A stretch of 55,792 nucleotides of DNA from CAZNFR01 sp964572225 (GTDB lineage Bacteria > Bacteroidota > Bacteroidia > Bacteroidales > GCA-2748055), in NCBI GenBank assembly GCA_964572225.1, contig CAZNFR010000015.1, positions 1 through 55,792 on the forward strand. The letters are read 5' to 3'. A model generated the notes under the pieces. The model worked only from the letters and a program-made list of their open reading frames with translations. It ran no database searches and had not been told where the DNA came from. Within the stretch, counting starts at the first letter, position 1; each line of letters starts with the position of its first letter. Positions 33,988 through 43,300 of the stretch are shown here, piece by piece. The position numbers and the translations under genes are program-made.

Positions 33988-36648
33988 TTAAAATTCAACC
34001 TCCAAACCTGCGTAATAGAATCCGCCGTTAAACCCGAATTGCGTTACGGCAGTATTGTACGGGAACTGTCCGTAATTTGACAAAGCTTCATTGTTTTTAT
34101 CAGGGTAAACATCAAATACATTGTTCACACCCAGGGTAAGTTTCAAGGATGAAAGAAGCCGGTAATCGATTCTGACATCGCTTACCCATTTCGCTCCGTA
34201 ATCCTGATCGAGAATCTCGGACCCGGCGATTCCACGGTAAGAAACCTCGCCGAAGCGCACTGCCCTGAGCGTTAAGACAAGTCGGTCACGTATATAGCTC
34301 CCGCTCAAATGAACTTTATTTCTGGGTTGGGCCAGTTCCAACAGGGCTCTGGCCTGCCGGTCAAACAAGGTGCTTTCCAAACCGTTGTCGATAATCTCCT
34401 GGGAAGCCTTTACCTCTCCTATCACTTTTGTTTCGTTCAAATTCACGCCGGCACTCAATCCGATGCGGCTTAATGGCAATTCAACCGATTCTGTGTAAAC
34501 AATATCGATTCCCCGTGTACGTGTATCCACAGCGTTAGTAAAAAACTGAGCTCCACCCACATCGGGCAGATCGGAAAGGAGAGCATCCACCACCGGGTCG
34601 AAGCGGAAGAAGGTACTGGAAAGTACGATCCTGTCTTTCACATCAATCTGGTAGATGTCGAAACTCAGATTAGTATTGTTCCAGGGTGTCAGGCTAAAAC
34701 CAAGATTATAATGGAGAGAGGTCTCTTCGGAAAGGGCCGGAATTCCAAAAGCACTGGTTACCCTGCTGTTGTTGGGAGCGGTAAGAACTTCAAACAGAAA
34801 ACCGGAAAAGTAATAGGTACCTGTATTGCTGTAATGTTTTTGATGTAGGGCAGGTGCCCTGAAACCCGAGCTTACCGATCCTCTGACGTTCACCCAATCC
34901 AGGGGAGAAACCCTGAAGGCGGCCTTACCCGAGAGATTATTTCCGAAATCGGAATAATCTTCATACCTCGCTGCAAACTCGACAAAAACCGGCCGGGATA
35001 TATCGATTCCCAGATCCGCATAAACCGCAGTATTGGTCCGTGTCTGATTAGTCTCGTCTACCGGTTGATAACCGGGAAATCCCTGAGCTCCGGGGAAGGA
35101 TGCCTGATCTTCGTTTATCCATGAAGCCTCTTCTCCAGCATTGATCCTGTAATTTTCAAGCCTGAACTCGCTGCCAATCGTCATATTCAGTGAACGAATC
35201 CCCCGAAGGTCTGTCTTTCGGTGACTGAAATCGAGGTTTGTAGTATTCTGAGTGTAAGCAATTCCTCCCGATTCAAATTCAAACGGACTGTCATCCCCCA
35301 TCGAAGCATTAACCGAGTTGCCAACATAGAAGTTTATGGAATTCCTTCCGAAGGTATTGCTCAGATCCACCTGCCAGTCGGTTATCCAGGTCTGAAATCC
35401 TGTTACTATATAATTATCCGAAAGTTTGGCACTGATCTCGGGTAAAAACCCGTTGGGATAGAGGTTCAGGTTCACCCTCGACGGATCGTTCGGAAAGCGG
35501 TAGTCTCCCGCAGAAATACTGCTCCGGTAGTTCATTCCCCCAAAGGCATAAAAGGAGGACCTTTCAGACAAAGGAACTTCAGAATTAAAATAAAGAGTGG
35601 CATTACTAAGCTCTGAATTCCCCAGTTTCAATCGAAAGTCTTCCCTTTCAAGTCCACGGTTTGCAAGCTCCTGATTATCCAGAGCAAGATTTTCCTCGAA
35701 GCTGAGACCATCCTGATCAGCCGTCCGATAGATCAATCCTTCAAAAATACCGGACCTGTTGGTATGATCCCTCATTCCAATCTCTGAGGTAAGGTTTACA
35801 TATCCTTTCTCCCCAATTCCGGTCCCGAAATTCGCGGTAAAATTTCGTTCGAATCCATCCCCTTCATAAAACTGACCTGCAGAGGTATTGAGAATAACCC
35901 TGCCGGTATCCTTTTTCAACACAATATTGATAACACCGGCAATCGCATCCGAACCATATTGTGCAGAGGCCCCATCCCTCAGAATCTCAACTCTTTCGAC
36001 CGCTGAAGAAGGTATGGTATTGAGGTCATTGATCACAGATCCTTTCCCTACGACCGACAAGACATTCACCACCGCAGAGGGATGCTTTCTCTTTCCGTTT
36101 ACCAGAATCAATGTCTGATCCGGGTTCATTCCCCGAAGGGCAGCGGGATCCATATGGTCGGTTGCATCAGAATAGGTTAATCTGCTTGAATAAAAAGAGG
36201 GAGCCAGGGAATTAATTTGCTGACTGAGATCGGTTTGGCCCGTATTTTTCAGAACGGCTTCAGGGAACTGATCGACCGGAACTGCAGAACTGGTAACGGT
36301 TCTCGGATAATTTCGCGAGCCTACCACTACTACATCATCGCTAAAAGCAATCAGATCGCGCTTCATCCCAATTTCGAGCATTTCACCTTCGGTCGCGGTA
36401 AACCTTAGGGTTTCATATCCTACATAGGAGATGACCAGGGTTGCTGGTAATTCATTCACCCGAAGCGAAAAGTGGCCCTGCATGTTGGTGACCGTGCCGG
36501 TTTGACTATTTTCTATTCTGACATTTGCCCCTGTAAGAGGTTCTCCGTTTAGACGATCTGTTATGGTTCCGTTAAGAATGTATTGTGCACCGGCAGACAG
36601 GTATATAAGTAAGCCGGTGATGATTAAAAAGGATTGTTTTGCTTTCAT
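33988..36648 (-). CDS. TonB-dependent receptor with carboxypeptidase-like N-terminal domain
   Basis: An 886-residue outer-membrane receptor. A signal peptide (ITGLLIYLSAGAQ) is followed by a CarboxypepD_reg-like domain (about 23-100, LNGTITDRLNGEPLTGANV), a plug (about 115-245; RGMNPDQTLILVNGKRKHPS, VERVEILRDGASAQYGSDA), and a barrel ending GGFYYAGLEVEF. It has the general TonB-receptor plan of Bacteroidota but no SusD gene beside it, so it is not a classical glycan-uptake pair. The ligand is unknown. It lacks the CxxxM/HxM copper pattern of the other receptor. A palindromic terminator follows it. Confidence 0.88.
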   Translation of the reverse strand: MKAKQSFLIITGLLIYLSAGAQYILNGTITDRLNGEPLTGANVRIENSQTGTVTNMQGHFSLRVNELPATLVISYVGYETLRFTATEGEMLEIGMKRDLIAFSDDVVVVGSRNYPRTVTSSAVPVDQFPEAVLKNTGQTDLSQQINSLAPSFYSSRLTYSDATDHMDPAALRGMNPDQTLILVNGKRKHPSAVVNVLSVVGKGSVINDLNTIPSSAVERVEILRDGASAQYGSDAIAGVINIVLKKDTGRVILNTSAGQFYEGDGFERNFTANFGTGIGEKGYVNLTSEIGMRDHTNRSGIFEGLIYRTADQDGLSFEENLALDNQELANRGLEREDFRLKLGNSELSNATLYFNSEVPLSERSSFYAFGGMNYRSSISAGDYRFPNDPSRVNLNLYPNGFLPEISAKLSDNYIVTGFQTWITDWQVDLSNTFGRNSINFYVGNSVNASMGDDSPFEFESGGIAYTQNTTNLDFSHRKTDLRGIRSLNMTIGSEFRLENYRINAGEEASWINEDQASFPGAQGFPGYQPVDETNQTRTNTAVYADLGIDISRPVFVEFAARYEDYSDFGNNLSGKAAFRVSPLDWVNVRGSVSSGFRAPALHQKHYSNTGTYYFSGFLFEVLTAPNNSRVTSAFGIPALSEETSLHYNLGFSLTPWNNTNLSFDIYQIDVKDRIVLSSTFFRFDPVVDALLSDLPDVGGAQFFTNAVDTRTRGIDIVYTESVELPLSRIGLSAGVNLNETKVIGEVKASQEIIDNGLESTLFDRQARALLELAQPRNKVHLSGSYIRDRLVLTLRAVRFGEVSYRGIAGSEILDQDYGAKWVSDVRIDYRLLSSLKLTLGVNNVFDVYPDKNNEALSNYGQFPYNTAVTQFGFNGGFYYAGLEVEF

Positions 36649-36725
36649 CTTTTTCAGTTTTAGGGACGGTTCCTACACCTTTGTAATCCAACCTCCGGCA
36701 AAAATAAGAAAAAAAGACAAACAGG

Positions 36726-37058
36726 TCAGGATAGCTTTAATCCTTCAATTTTAGCAGCAAGTATAAAATCATTCTCAGAAAGCCCCATTATGGCATGGGT
36801 CCAGATGTCAATTTCCACTTTGGAATAAAATACATGCATTACGGGATGATGCCCTTCTTCTTCGGCCAACTCAGCCACCTTATTGACAAAATTCATGGTT
36901 TCGGAATAATCATTAAAATGATAGGTCCTGGTAATTTTCATTTCATCTACTACCTCCCATGGCTCCTTCAGATAATTATTGTAGTGGGAAATTTCTTCTC
37001 CTTTTAATTTTGGTACGCCTCCTTCACAGGGTTTGCAAAACTTTTTTGTTAAGTCCAT
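36726..37058 (-). CDS. phhB: 4a-hydroxytetrahydrobiopterin dehydratase
   Basis: A 110-residue pterin-4a-carbinolamine dehydratase (PCD/DCoH family) that regenerates the pterin cofactor after aromatic amino-acid hydroxylation. The signature is complete: AEEEGHHPVMHVFYSKVEI (H70, H71), then IWTHAIMGLSENDF (H88, D97). There is no phenylalanine hydroxylase gene in the window. In Bacteroidota stand-alone PCD genes may also serve molybdopterin-related chemistry, so its partner is uncertain. It lies between PorP (137 bases downstream of that gene's stop) and the TonB receptor, on the same strand. Confidence 0.93.
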   Translation of the reverse strand: MDLTKKFCKPCEGGVPKLKGEEISHYNNYLKEPWEVVDEMKITRTYHFNDYSETMNFVNKVAELAEEEGHHPVMHVFYSKVEIDIWTHAIMGLSENDFILAAKIEGLKLS

Positions 37059-37195
37059 ATTTTCTTGATTTACTGGGAAAGATGGTTATTAAGACTCTTT
37101 ACCCGGGAAACAAAGCATTCCGGAAAAAAGTTCATGGAAATATAAGTTATGACTGCATTAATAGACAGGAAAAGAATATGAAGAAGAATAAAGGA

Positions 37196-38197
37196 TTAGT
37201 ATCGATTGAGCCAGCGATACCTTCTGGCATTGTCGCCGAATTTGACAGCAATCATGATCTCATGGGAGCCGTAGGTTCCTTTCATCATACTGCTTAGGGT
37301 ATAATCAAAGGCATAACCAAAGAAAAACTTATCAACCTTCACTCCTCCCATAAAGACGAGCGCTCCACCGGTTCGGTAAGAAAGCCCACCCCAGTATTCC
37401 TCATTAAAGATGAATTTCGTATTGATGTCGGCCTGCCAGGTAAGATCCTCCGTAGTTTTAAAAAGAAAAGAGGGGGCAATGGTGAAAAATGGGTTAATCT
37501 CAATGTCGTATCCCCCTGTAAGGTAATAGTACCTTTTCATCTTGTATTCAGCATATCCCTTTTCACCGAGCCTTAAGGCAGATTCAAAGAGCTGGGAAGC
37601 AGAAAAACCGGCATAAATTCTCGAATCCGTATAATAAACTCCCACACTGGCATCCGGAATAAAAATAGCCTTATCGGCAGTAGCAAAGTACTCATCAAAC
37701 TCCTCTTCAAAACGGATCTTGGTAGCATCGACCGAAAACTGATAGGCAATTCCAGAAATACCGAAGGAAAACTGGGATTGCCTCATTCGTATATGATAGG
37801 CATAGGAAAGCTGAAGACCTGTTCTCCCAATGGGCCCGTTCTGATCATTGAAAATATATCCCCCAAGCCCTACCTTACCACTTCGGGAACTCATTCTTCT
37901 TCTCTTCTTTATGGATGCATTTTTGGAAATATAGGAGTTCCTGAGTAAGCGGGTCTGACCACTTAGGGCATGGGTACTGGGAGCATCCTTCCAACCCAGC
38001 CATTGTTCCCTTGCTGTTATGTTTATGGCTGTGTATCCTTCGCTACCTGCTACGGCAGGGTTCAAAAGGAAACCGTTCATCATATACTGACTATATAGAG
38101 GAACCTGTTGGCCAGATGACCGGTCTGTAAATAGCAAAAGCAGGAACAGAATTATTCCCGCTGTGCTTGTGTATTTATTGTTAAATAGGAATCTCAT
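37196..38197 (-). CDS. PorP/SprF-family type IX secretion system outer-membrane protein
   Basis: A 333-residue outer-membrane barrel with signal peptide (IILFLLLLFTDRSSGQ). The family N-terminus is VPLYSQYMMNGFLLNPAVAGSEGY, followed by WLGWKDAPSTHALSG and the C-terminal region GTYGSHEIMIAVKFG. PorP/SprF proteins bind or help display T9SS cargo; SprF in Flavobacterium is encoded beside the giant adhesin SprB and is needed for it to reach the surface. Here it is the last of four leftward genes headed by a giant repeat protein, 91 bases after the CHU_C gene, so it is probably dedicated to that cluster. Confidence 0.93.
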   Translation of the reverse strand: MRFLFNNKYTSTAGIILFLLLLFTDRSSGQQVPLYSQYMMNGFLLNPAVAGSEGYTAINITAREQWLGWKDAPSTHALSGQTRLLRNSYISKNASIKKRRRMSSRSGKVGLGGYIFNDQNGPIGRTGLQLSYAYHIRMRQSQFSFGISGIAYQFSVDATKIRFEEEFDEYFATADKAIFIPDASVGVYYTDSRIYAGFSASQLFESALRLGEKGYAEYKMKRYYYLTGGYDIEINPFFTIAPSFLFKTTEDLTWQADINTKFIFNEEYWGGLSYRTGGALVFMGGVKVDKFFFGYAFDYTLSSMMKGTYGSHEIMIAVKFGDNARRYRWLNRY

Positions 38198-38288
38198 TTC
38201 CCGCTTATACGGGCTTTACATGGCTAAGTTTCAATCCGAAAAAAAAACAGGTAAAGCAGTTTCTAAGTTAAATCTGATATAAATAATA

Positions 38289-39290
38289 CTATCTGATAAT
38301 GGTGACATTCCCCATCACGGGCTCTTCGCCCGGACCCAGATCAATCACAAAGTAATAACTATCCATCGGCAGTTCCCTTCCATCATTTGAGGTACCATCC
38401 CAGGGTTCTGAATAGCCCGGTTCTGAGCGATAAACCAGATTACCCCATCGGTCAAAAATCTCAACCACAGCCTGTGGGAAGGGTTCCAGTTCTTTGATCC
38501 TCCAGACATCATTCTTACCATCCCCATTCGGAGTGATACCGGTGACCATATCCTTGAAGCGTTCATTGGGTGAACAGGCTTCAATCATAAGGGTATCAAA
38601 AGAAACACAATTGTTTTCATCAATCACCTCAACCCAAATGGCCTGCTGGCCCGGGTAAACTGTTATCTGCCGGAAGGTTTCCCCGGTAGACCAGTTAAAC
38701 AGAACGCCGTCGTTACCGCCATAAAGCATCAATTCTTCGGTTCCACAAAGTGAAGTGTCCGGACCCAGGTCAATCTCAGGAAGCGGGTTTACGGTCAGGT
38801 ACAGGCTGTCTGTAGTAACACAGCCATACTGGTCGGTTACCGAGACTCGCTTGTACCCTTCCTCACCCGTTAATATTGATGGATTGGTCACTCCATTGTG
38901 CCATAAATAGGAATAGTAATCCCCTTCTGCCGAAATTTGTAAATAATCGCCCTGGCAAATTTCCAGGTCCTCTCCGAGATCAAGCTCCGGTGCAGATACA
39001 AGAACCATAGCAGATACAGGTATGGCAGGACAGCCGTGTTTTGAAAATTCCTGTACCCGGATCTCGTAATCACCCGGAACATATCCCCAGGTAATCGCGA
39101 TACTATCTCCCCAGTCGGACGTGATTATACCCCCTTCAACCTCCCATTTGAAAGTTGAGCCTTCGGTTCCCTGAACACGGTATACAACTCCCGTGTCTCC
39201 GGTACAGACAATATTCAGATATTGTCCGTGAAGGCGGGGTACAATTCCAGTGAGGAAAAGCATCAGCAATATGTACCTGATCCTTATCAT
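38289..39290 (-). CDS. PKD-like surface protein with CHU_C (T9SS type B) sorting domain
   Basis: A 333-residue secreted protein: signal peptide (LMLFLTGIVPRLHGQ), then a PKD-like domain (about 25-100, STFKWEVEGGIITSDWGDSI), two Ig-like repeats (about 100-185 and 185-240) and a gliding-motility C-terminal domain at 252-333. The CHU_C signature is ITPNGDGKNDVWRI, VEIFDRWGNLVYRS, EPWDGTSNDGRELP and YYFVIDLG. Type B sorting domains direct T9SS export and surface handling. It is the only gene of the cluster with such a domain. It lies 237 bases after the small PKD-like protein gene and 91 bases before PorP. Confidence 0.92.
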   Translation of the reverse strand: MIRIRYILLMLFLTGIVPRLHGQYLNIVCTGDTGVVYRVQGTEGSTFKWEVEGGIITSDWGDSIAITWGYVPGDYEIRVQEFSKHGCPAIPVSAMVLVSAPELDLGEDLEICQGDYLQISAEGDYYSYLWHNGVTNPSILTGEEGYKRVSVTDQYGCVTTDSLYLTVNPLPEIDLGPDTSLCGTEELMLYGGNDGVLFNWSTGETFRQITVYPGQQAIWVEVIDENNCVSFDTLMIEACSPNERFKDMVTGITPNGDGKNDVWRIKELEPFPQAVVEIFDRWGNLVYRSEPGYSEPWDGTSNDGRELPMDSYYFVIDLGPGEEPVMGNVTIIR

Positions 39291-39527
39291 AAAGATACCT
39301 TGACGTGGGATTTACTATATCCCATTTTCTTATTCTTTATTTGTTACTATTTCCTATTCTTTACTATTCTCATTGTGCAGGACATACCCTCTCTCCTGGT
39401 CTTACAAACATCACGTATGTCCTTACTTATGCTTCATATTCAAATATTTTCAGTTATTTGATCAATAGCATTTACCTATTCTTTCCGTGAATATGAGTCA
39501 ATGGATATTGATCCGTCTTACCGCCTG

Positions 39528-40325
39528 TTATCTTGACAATCCGCCAGTAGTAGTTACGCTTCCGGTTTCAACAGTAGGATGTACAGTAATAGTAAAAGTA
39601 TCATCAATCAGAGCCCCTGTTGAGCCTGTAAATACATCATTCATGGATGTGATCGTAACGATAAAGGTTTGATCAACCGTACTCGATGTGCTCACCAGGT
39701 TTCCGGGAATGGCAATCTCTGCAGTAGCAGCTGTTACACCGGTAACAGAGGTAGGACCCGAAACATTTCCTTCCACATCGGTCACAGTGTAGGCAAAATC
39801 AAATCCGGGTGCACCTGTAAATTCCACGGTAATGGGACCCAGGGTTGGATCTTCGGAACAGATTTCATAATCCACATCCTGGATGGCAATGGTTGGATTA
39901 CTCCAAAGGATTACATCCACAGATTGAATAACACTGGGACAACTCACGGAATCGTGTGCCACTTTTCTCTGAACCGAAATATTTCCGGTAAGAAAAGTGA
40001 TGGTGCTGTCGTCTGCCGGCCATTCCACTTCAATAGTAGTCAAACCAGTAGTGAAAGGAATTTCAGTTGGAGTAGCAATACTGCCGTTTCCGGTAGTTCC
40101 TGTAGGAGGACTGATAACCGTACCACCGGTAACCAACCAGCTGTAGTCATCCCCTGCCGGTCCCGGAACCGTGTAAGTGGTAGTTACTCCTTTACGTTCC
40201 TCAATGGAATCCTGTTCCATGGTGGTAGTTCCTTCAAATTGCCCAAACACTGAAGTGCCTGTTGCAAATACAAATGCAATTACAATTGCCAGTTTCTCGA
40301 TTGTGTTCATCATTTTTGTTTTCAT
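39528..40325 (-). CDS. Secreted PKD-like protein of the giant-adhesin cluster
   Basis: A 265-residue protein with signal peptide (MKTKMMNTIEKLAIVIAFVF, cleavage near SVFGQ). A first domain, YTVPGPAGDDYSWLVTGGTV to about residue 130, resembles the PKD-like domain at the end of the giant and at the start of the CHU_C protein. A second strand-rich domain (about 140-245) follows. It ends HPTVETGSVTTTGGLSR, much like the giant's ERPTIGEIQSSNALTR, and has no sorting domain. It begins 44 bases after the giant's stop, so it is cotranscribed. Function unknown; it may bridge the giant to the CHU_C protein (inference). Confidence 0.75.
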   Translation of the reverse strand: MKTKMMNTIEKLAIVIAFVFATGTSVFGQFEGTTTMEQDSIEERKGVTTTYTVPGPAGDDYSWLVTGGTVISPPTGTTGNGSIATPTEIPFTTGLTTIEVEWPADDSTITFLTGNISVQRKVAHDSVSCPSVIQSVDVILWSNPTIAIQDVDYEICSEDPTLGPITVEFTGAPGFDFAYTVTDVEGNVSGPTSVTGVTAATAEIAIPGNLVSTSSTVDQTFIVTITSMNDVFTGSTGALIDDTFTITVHPTVETGSVTTTGGLSR

Positions 40326-40369
40326 GACTGTCCTGTTTTTAATTAATTAATATTCAGTTTGTTAAAAAT

Positions 40370-43300
40370 TTACCTTGTTAATGCATTACTAGATTGGATC
40401 TCTCCAATCGTAGGTCTTTCAAATACTTCTACCGACCATACCGCGCTTGTTGCGGCACAACCGGTTATATTATTGCTTTCTGTAACTTCAATGTTTGCAG
40501 TGCCTGCCGTATCAAAATAGAGGCTTATCTGATTCGTGCCTGCTCCCCCTGTAACGGTGGCTCCTGTTACGCTCCATGCGTAGCTGTGATCTGCGACGGA
40601 AGGTGTGATAAAATCACTGTTCCCTTCAAGGCAACTTTCAATGGGTCCGTTTATCACGGGTTCCGGTGCTGCATTCACCCTTATGGTCTGTGTTACCACG
40701 CTGCTACATCCATTTCCATCGCTATAGCTGTAGGTGAGGGTGTGATCACCAGGTCCGGCTACAGAGGGACTGAACAGCCCGCCGGTAACTCCAGGTCCTG
40801 AATAAATGCCTCCTGTTGGTGTGGCCTGATCCAAGGTCAGATCACCATCGTTTTCACATACACCAGCCAGAGCAGGGAAATTTACCCCTGTGGTATCGGT
40901 AACGGTTATGGTCTGTGTTGCTGTAACAGCACAACCGTTTATATCGGTGTAAGTATATAAAAGTGTGTGTGTTCCAGCTCCTGCAATTGCAGGATCGAAA
41001 TAGGGAGAGGTCGAGATGCCCGGACCACTGTAGGTTCCACCTGAGGGACTTCCCTGCACCAGGGTATCGGTTCCGGCATTTATACAAATATCATCAATTG
41101 CACTGAAGGACACCGCAGGTTGTGTTACGGTTATCTGGGTGTTGCAGGTACTTAGATTTCCTTCAGAATCCTCCACATCAAAGCTTATCGTAAGCAAACC
41201 GGGACCTGTGGTAGATCCGGGGGCAGGGAACTGACGAATAACCGGATTGGGATCGCAATTATCAGTCACAACCAATTCCGGTCTGAGGTCCGGAACCGTT
41301 ATCTGACAGCCCAATCCAGCCGGAATCGCCCGTGAGGCCGGACAGTTACTAATTGCCGGTGCTTCCTGATCCTCAACGGTAATGGTAAAGGTACAAGTAT
41401 CGGCATTACCGTATACGTCACTGGCAATATAGATCACTTCAGTAATTCCGGCACTAAAATAATCCCCGGGATCATAATTGCTTACCGTGGTAATTCCGCT
41501 GCAAAGAGTCTGTAAATTGGGAGCCACCCAATTGATAACCGTACCGCAGTCGCCAATATCGGTAGTGGTCACAATATCGTTGGGGCAATTCTCAAAAAGG
41601 ATCTCACATGCATTGCCTGATGCGATCCCGAACTGATACAAGGCGGTAGTGAGTCCGGTCCTGGAAACCAGCGTATCCTCTATCCTTCCATGGTTACCCC
41701 TGACCTGCCAGTTTGAAAAGCTTCCGGTTCGTGCAATAATTCTTGAACTGCTGTCGAGTGGGAAACTGACAAATCCATCGGCTACCAATTCAACTTCATA
41801 ACTACCACTGAATCCAAACCCGTTTCCTGAGACTGTGCTCCAGGTTCCTTCGGTAAACAGCTCCGAAAGACTGGTACCTGAGTCATCGAGGGGCAGACCA
41901 TTTTCACCCGGTGTTGCGGAATTAAATCCAGCCTGGAGGGTTCCGTTTGTGGTAACGTTAGTGAAATTGAGAATTACAGGTCTGTGATTGGCGGTACTTC
42001 CCACAGGGAAGAAAATATCGATTCCGTCGTCTGTAGTACTAATCCATCTTTTCAGGTTTCCGGTTATGGTCCCGTCCACATAAGAGAGGGATCCTTTCTG
42101 TGCTGCGCTTGTACCAAGAGTCAGGAGGAAACCCTGATTCCTGATATCTCCTCTCATGAATAGGCTGTCTTCAACGAAAAGGTTATGATCTGCCAGGAGC
42201 GTACTTCCCGTTTCAATCAGCAGACTACTGAAAGTATGGACACCCCCGTCATTCCTGTCGATCTCCTGGATACCAACCCCATTGAAAACTACCCTGCCCT
42301 CCCTGGGAACAAAGGTCCCACTACTTTTCCAGTCGCCCGAAATGGCAATGCTATAATTATAACTGGCATCTGCATCCAGGAATAATGTTGCCTGGGTGCC
42401 CAGAATTTCTAGATCATTGTCCACAGTCACATCCCCGCAAAGCGTCTTGGTTCCGGATCCGCTAATCGTCAGATTATAATAATTCAGGGATGCAATACAC
42501 TGGCTGGCATTTGCCGAGTAATTAACCTTACCTGTGCCTGGGGTAAATGTCCCGGAATTATTGATCCCTTCTCCGGTTACACTGAGGGTATGGCTACCCA
42601 GATTGAGTTCACCACCTGCGGCAATATCCAGTCTACCAATACTAGCATTGGCGGTAAGGGTAACAATATGTGTATTCAGAACGGTTGCGCTTTCCCCTTC
42701 TTCAGGAACACCCATGAGCCAGGTAGAGGGATTGTTCCAGTTACCCGAAGTAACGGTGATATTTGTTGCAATACCGAAGGTAAAACAATCTCCCTCATCC
42801 AGATCGATTGAAGGTATCCGGGCAAATATCCCGTATCTCTCCACCATTTCGATCATCTCCAGAGTACCGGTAGTAAAGTCAGAATCCCCATCCCTGTCGA
42901 TAATCATGACATAGTTGTCGTATAAAGGAGGAAGAACGGGTAAAGCACTGGTATCCAATGCTATTCTTATGGACCCTGTTTCTGCATTTTCACCAACTTT
43001 CCATTCCCGGGCAATTCTCTTTACAGAATCAAGCGCTATTTCGGTTGTAGTCCAGGCAGAAAGATCGGCATTATCATGGCCGATGAAGAAGTAATCCCCG
43101 TTATCCATGTCGCTGGGATTATCAACCTTAACAATGCCCGAACCTTGAGAAATAATGTGGGTGCTTCCACCGGTTTCACGGCCTATACCAAAAAGTTCAT
43201 AACTGTACCCGGTTTTAAAATTGTATAGATCGTTGGAAGGGGTATATCCGAATTTTGTACCCAGATAATTGTCAATTATCGTAAGCTGTACTTCATTAAG

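Noticed and set aside
42534..42914. Open frames on the plus strand inside the giant gene
   Set aside because: Low stop-codon density opposite a long repetitive gene explains them. None has a signal peptide, a domain or operon context.
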